This document shows positions 55,606 through 64,000 of a stretch of 64,000 nt of DNA, one piece after another. The first letter of the stretch is position 1. Every line of letters starts with the position of its first letter. The stretch comes from Dirofilaria immitis. Taxonomy: Eukaryota > Nematoda > Chromadorea > Rhabditida > Onchocercidae. The position numbers were made by a program, and so were the translations under genes. Below the pieces are notes generated by a model that was given only the letters and a program-made list of their open reading frames with translations, searched no databases and had not been told where the DNA came from. The stretch covers positions 248,001 to 312,000 of the forward strand of contig JAKNDB010000107.1 of assembly GCA_024305405.1 (NCBI GenBank). Reading direction: 5' to 3'.

Positions 55606-57347
55606 GTTTACTCACTTATTAAATGTTTATTTTGTTTATTATAATTCTCATAAATTTTTCATTATTAAATTAAACCATTAAGCTAACTTTTTTTTTTTCA
55701 GGTAAATATTATTAGAAAGATTGAAATGTAAATATGAAATGATTAATTAGATTATAAATTTTCTAGCTAACACTTTTTTAGATTTTATTATCATTTTGGT
55801 GAAGCATTAACACGATTGGGTAAGAAACAAGAGGTAAGTTTTAGCTTTGGGCTTTGGCTTCTATTATTCTTTTTGTTTATTTCCTTCTGAATCTCAATTT
55901 TATTCTACATCTGAATCAATTCATCTAAATCAATATAACAGATAAGATCATCGCATTTTTGTTTTTTTTTTTTTTCAATGATATTTTAAGGCTTATCGAG
56001 TATATAGTATTGGAGCAAAAGTTGGTCTTTTTCCATCACCTTATCAACGATCATTTTACAACGTTGAAGGTTTAACTGCTCGTCCTTGGTGGTCTGTTGA
56101 ACAAACGTTTTGCTCAAAACATCTAAAAGTTGGTTTCTTCTTTACACAAAATAATATTTATCACTTATCAATAATCAACATTTGAAAAGCATATTTTATT
56201 GCTAAAATAAAATTTAAGTAAATATTTATTTATTTTTGATTATTATTTAGTTATTTATTTATTTATAATATAAATTTTGAATATTACATATAATAAATAA
56301 ACTGAATAACAAATAGGTATTAAAAATTATATTATATACTATCTTTATATCATAGATAAGCTATTATCAAGAATTATATTTATCATTTTTAAAATAAACA
56401 TACAAATATTGATTTGACAGTTTTTTTTTTTTTTAGAAAATCGAACGACAATGGACGATAATTCGGGAAGAAGCGGAAGCAATATTAAGCAATCAACCGT
56501 ATTTATTCGAACCGGAACATGAAGATTTGATTATAGATGGACAATGGTCAGCATATTCTTTATATAGTAGTAATTCATGGAATGTATCAAATTGTTTAAA
56601 AGCGCCAAAGACATGTAATATTATGCGTACATTTAAAGATTCATCCGATTGTTTAAAGAGCGAGGTAAGGATTTAAAAAAAAAAAAATATTCATTGATTA
56701 TCACTTAATCACTGAATGAATAAAATGATAGATATCCAAAAGTTCTATCATAATATTCAATCATATCTTTTTATAGAAATGTTTGGCATCTTTTGATATA
56801 ATTTGCTATTTCATGACCATTTAAGATCATAGAAATTAATTTCCTCTCACATCAAATATTTTTATGATAAATTTTTACGAGAAAAAGGTCAACAAAGAGG
56901 TCAAAAAGTTGTAATGTGTAAATTTACAAATTGTAAGAATCATCACTTTGAAGTTTCTCTCTGCAGATAAAGTTTTCATTTCTTGCAAGTGGTACTCGAG
57001 TATGGCCACATTGTGGATATTCCAATTATCGCCTACAAGCTCATTTGGGTCTTATAATATCATCTGGTATGACTTTCTTAAACTTCGCTCACTTTTCAGA
57101 ATTTGGCAAATTATTTTGAAAACATGAGATTAAATAAAGTTGAAATATCATTGCAGAAGCCAGATTGCGAGTAGGACATGAGGTACGAGGTTGGAAAGCA
57201 GGCCAGTTTCTTATTTTTGATGATTCATTCGAGCAGGAATTATGGTTTGAAGGTGCATCCGCAAACAAATACCGATTAATACTTCGAGTGGATTTGTGGC
57301 ATCCTGAAATAGATCCAGTCAGAAGAGTTGAATTTAGGAGTGTTTAA
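47929..57347 (+). CDS. ASPH: Aspartyl/asparaginyl beta-hydroxylase (type II membrane 2-oxoglutarate oxygenase)
   Basis: Exons, all phase-checked: 47929-48102, 48523-48705, 48996-49198, 49517-49666, 49765-49887, 50484-50555, 50858-51035, 51712-51811, 54580-54776, 55151-55328, 55409-55548, 55782-55833, 55991-56128, 56437-56664, 56967-57066 and 57157-57347. A Lys/Glu-rich block at 49361-49431 may be another. Order: short cytosolic tail, membrane anchor (LRLWAVLFVFVILCSSFYAL), long acidic linker, TPR-like helices (ANPDSPRAHFGIARAND, ISPTNGIAQAYYGYI) and an Asp_Arg_Hydrox catalytic domain. The family hydroxylates Asp/Asn in EGF-like domains in the ER. The first Fe ligand is present (RLQAHLGL) and the 2-oxoglutarate Arg is kept (YRLIL), but the second Fe His is Gln (FDDSFEQELW). 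One A is missing in A5 at 50913-50917. The start is probably ATG 47956, after a trans-splice-like TTTTCAG. Confidence 0.85.
48175..48270. repeat. (TTG)n-rich microsatellite in ASPH intron
   Basis: TTG/TTTG/TATTG simple repeats between the membrane-anchor exon and the first acidic exon. Confidence 0.85.
49990..50450. repeat. Four-copy intronic repeat of about 110 bp in ASPH
   Basis: The block CTGATATATGATTTTAAATT, followed by ACATAAAAATTTATC and a GTTAACTTAG-like core, occurs four times (about 50018, 50173, 50277 and 50386), separated by TATA tracts, all within the intron 49888-50483. Confidence 0.8.
51840..52060. repeat. Tandem duplication of about 100 bp in ASPH intron
   Basis: ATGATCTATCAAATTTTGCT through GATTATCTATTAATCAATAA is present twice with two or three differences. 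Confidence 0.85.
54805..54925. repeat. 53-bp direct duplication in ASPH intron
   Basis: GATTGAATTTAGAATATCAG through GTATAATCAAATCA appears twice, essentially identical. Confidence 0.9.
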
Positions 57348-57903
57348 AAATTCAGCATTTTTTTTTGTAGTCATTTTGTTTATGTTTACAAGAGCGCTGC
57401 ACTACTACCTATTTCATCTACCTAATTTTCATATATTTAGCATAGATTTCGAATTATTACTTAAATTTTAGTGCAGTAGCTAAATTTATGCCTCATTAAA
57501 CAGATTTATTTTTATCTACGAAAAGCAGATAGTATTGATTAAAACCTAAGTATTGATCATACTATCTGAGATAATAGTTAAAAATCAAAAGATAAGACTT
57601 TTATAATGAAGTATCCATTATACCGATCGATTTGTTCATATAACTAATGCTCAGTTTTTACATATACTTGAAACTATTCTCGATTTCTTGCTATATCTGT
57701 TGATAGTCCTCAGGAACACATATATATATATATCTGCTTCCGATTAATACCGCTAAGGATGATGACAAGAATCGGTTTATTTTATCACCGATATTGTCAT
57801 TCAACGATGCTATCATTTCCTCCTGTGTGCCAATTTCTAAAATTCAAGTGCAAATAGTTTTGTTCATCTCTCATCTTCAGAGATAACATTAAATATTGTG
57901 ATT
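57348..57903. other. 3' flank of ASPH / promoter of the next gene
   Basis: No exon seen. A CATCTTCAG acceptor-like site at about 57880 could be a trans-splice site for the micropeptide gene downstream. Confidence 0.4.
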
Positions 57904-58196
57904 ATGCGAATATGTGTATTTTTCGATGTATTTGAAATCGAATATTTAGTCTCTCAGTTCGAATCTTTTCTAATTGTATTTATCATTATTTTCTTGCTAG
58001 GCTGGAATTTAGTTCGAATGATTCGATTTGCTCAAACAGGTAAGTTATTAATTAGTATTAGTATTTTTAAATATTATGCTCATTGTATTCTCTCTCTCCA
58101 TCTTCAATATTTCTCACATAATTTTTATAACTATATATTTGATGTGTATTAGAATGGGAGAAAAGACGATTGAGTACAAATTTTACGGTCGTATGA
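57904..58196 (+). CDS. Single-pass membrane micropeptide (59 aa), two exons
   Basis: Exon 1 is 57904-58039 (ATG to a GTAAG donor, phase 1). Exon 2 is 58153-58196 after GTATTAG, with phase and stop in agreement. The product begins MRICVFFDVFEIEYLVSQFE, has one hydrophobic helix (FLIVFIIIFLLGW) and a basic tail (RMIRFAQTEWEKRRL), so the positive-inside rule places the C-terminus in the cytosol. No family is recognised. A short 5'UTR exon may join at the CATCTTCAG acceptor near 57880. It is too small and split for simple frame scans. Confidence 0.5.
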
Positions 58197-59977
58197 ATTA
58201 TTTTTTAGATTTTATCGCCTCCGAATAGTTTCAATTTGAATTGAACAAAATATCATATAATGTAGCGCATCAGCAGATACAGATTTCGAATTTATTGATT
58301 TTATCATTTATATGAAATTATTCGAACTAATAGAATCACATGAAAGGAATTTAGATTAATCCTAGCACTGATTCACTATCATATTAAAAGAGAAAAGATT
58401 CTCTAGAAAATTGTCGTATTAAAAGTATCAAAGTTACACGGAAGAAAGAATCATATATTTCAACATATTGCGACTATAAACTTCAATACAAATCTGTGAT
58501 CAGCAATTCGTCCCTATATAGAATACAAGTAAGGGAAGGAAACGATGAAAGCCTTCTCCGCGCAAAACAATGTTTTTGCTTTCATAATTTTGCTTCTAAA
58601 TCTCTTCAGAATTTTATATAATCCTTTTTCGCGATAAATCGAAGAGATGTATTATCGAAATTATAAGATGCGAATCAATATTTCGCAGCATTCGAATTGA
58701 TGATAACATGCAGCAAATTTTTAATTTCTATAACAATACGCTATAGCAAGTGAAATTTTCATAAGCAATTTTTCTATTATTTATGGGGAGTGAAAAATCC
58801 TTTCACAGGCTTCAAGTATAAAATGATCAATCATTCTTACTCTGAAACTTAGAAATATTCCAACGTAAAATCTATCAATGATTAAATGGAAAAATATATT
58901 AGAAGAATTACGATGTATGTATTCCTTTTATAAACAATGAATATAAATGATTCAAAATTCAAGAAATGATCGAGAGATAGTAAGAGTTGGATCAAATGAG
59001 GAAATATGTTATCTAATGGCAACGAAATAAGATGAAATAATATATAATTTTGGATCTCTTTCGATAGAAATATCTAAAATAGAATATGCAAAAATAGTGA
59101 TATTAGTATTTCTCAATGAATTAGATAATAAGAAGCTATGGCAATTGGGTAAGAATATAAGTTTAAAATAATTCAATTATTTTTGTTCCTAAAAGTAAAT
59201 TTATAGTTTACGCAATACAAATATTATCACAACCAATTTCTACTATAAATTTTTATTAAGATTAACGGTCAAATCATCCCGATCCTTTCCTAAATCTTAT
59301 CAAATGCTTAAAAGGAAAAATGAGAGACATAGCTTCTAACCGATTCAAGTAATTCAAAAGATAGAAATGGATTCATTTTATGAAAACCATTAAGGAAGTT
59401 TCAGAAATTAATCAAAACATGAAATGATTAGGCTGCCTTTTCCTATAACAATATTAGACTGTATGAAAGGAAAATTTTCGCTGTCAAGCTCCAGTAAAAC
59501 CTTTCATATTAATATGTAATTAAAAAAAAAAAACTGAACAGCCATGAAAACAAATGTTTTGCAGACATTACAGGTATCAAATATGAATCAGAATGCACCT
59601 ACAAATGAATTCACCTGAGTAGCTTAGCTACAAAAAACACTAAAACAGCAAAACTACCTATAGAAAATCGCAAATAAAAGAATGAAAAACACGCTAGGAA
59701 AGCAGGCAAAGCAAACCATTATTTAAAAATTAATAGAAGTAAATACAACGCGGTCTTAGTGTGAAAAAAATAAAACCTTACCCAAATTGAAGTGTGAAAT
59801 TAAACGTTTAACATTTAAAAATATGGTTCTAAATATTTCTGGAAATAATTATTTTACTGTATCGCCTGTAAAAATCAGGCGATACAATAAAATCCATATC
59901 ATACGATACATTACACATGCATAAACACAACATATATGAATATATAAAAAGACATATATAAAAAGTATGGAACGCAT
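58197..59977. other. Spacer between the micropeptide and mrp-5
   Basis: No exons were recognised. The right end (about 59600-59977) is presumably the 3'UTR of the minus-strand transporter. A short palindrome GCCTGTAAAAATCAGGC lies at about 59866. Confidence 0.45.

Positions 59978-64000
<4,023 letters not shown>

Noticed and set aside
55421..55615. Arg/Glu repeat frame on the minus strand
   Set aside because: Antisense of the (TC)n run at about 55567-55602 in an ASPH intron and of the ASPH exon.

Overview
This is eukaryotic DNA, most likely from a nematode. It is strongly AT-rich, with small exons, introns that open with GT and close with TTTCAG-type acceptors, and large gene-poor gaps full of minisatellites. 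The gene content fits a parasitic spirurid/filarial-type worm: an MRP-5-like ABC transporter, Gly/Tyr-rich NLP/caenacin-like secreted peptides, an aspartyl/asparaginyl beta-hydroxylase and a UQCC1 assembly factor. Species cannot be fixed from sequence alone. Genes were read by following exon phase by hand, so outer exons and some starts are provisional.

Layout. 0.2-1.6 kb: 3' exons of a small multi-pass membrane protein (+). 2.9-6.7 kb: a tandem pair of secreted Gly/Tyr-rich peptide genes (-), duplicated with their 3' flanks. 10.2-13.0 kb: a TSSK-like Ser/Thr kinase (+). 13.6-14.7 kb: two possible micro-genes. 16.4-18.1 kb: a secreted protein built from four tandem copies of one exon (-). 18.7-19.0 kb: a coiled-coil, probably tail-anchored protein (-). 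19-28 kb: almost gene-free, with a 199-bp hairpin element, a GC-rich structured-RNA candidate and an Asn/Tyr heptapeptide-repeat exon. 28.7-32.4 kb: an orphan rhodopsin-type GPCR (+). 33.2-33.8 kb: a broken, unrecognised gene (-). 34.1-36.8 kb: UQCC1/CBP3 homologue (+). 36.8-44.8 kb: gene-poor. 45.0-45.7 kb: a higher-order 31-bp minisatellite. 47.9-57.3 kb: ASPH (+), about 18 exons. 57.9-58.2 kb: a two-exon single-pass micropeptide (+). 60.0-64.0 kb: 3' half of an mrp-5/ABCC5-like transporter (-), running off the window end.

There is no operon-like pathway grouping. Two themes stand out. First, many conserved exons carry exactly one surplus or missing base, usually in an A or T run, and exon lengths and splice phases become consistent only when it is corrected. 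This affects even genes expected to be essential, so consensus (sequencing) error is the simplest explanation and mass pseudogenisation the less likely one. Second, tandem duplication acts at every scale here: peptide genes, an exon-intron unit, in-frame coding repeats and minisatellites with higher-order structure. The most functionally provocative observation is that the ASPH homologue has Gln where the second iron-binding His of the catalytic domain is expected.
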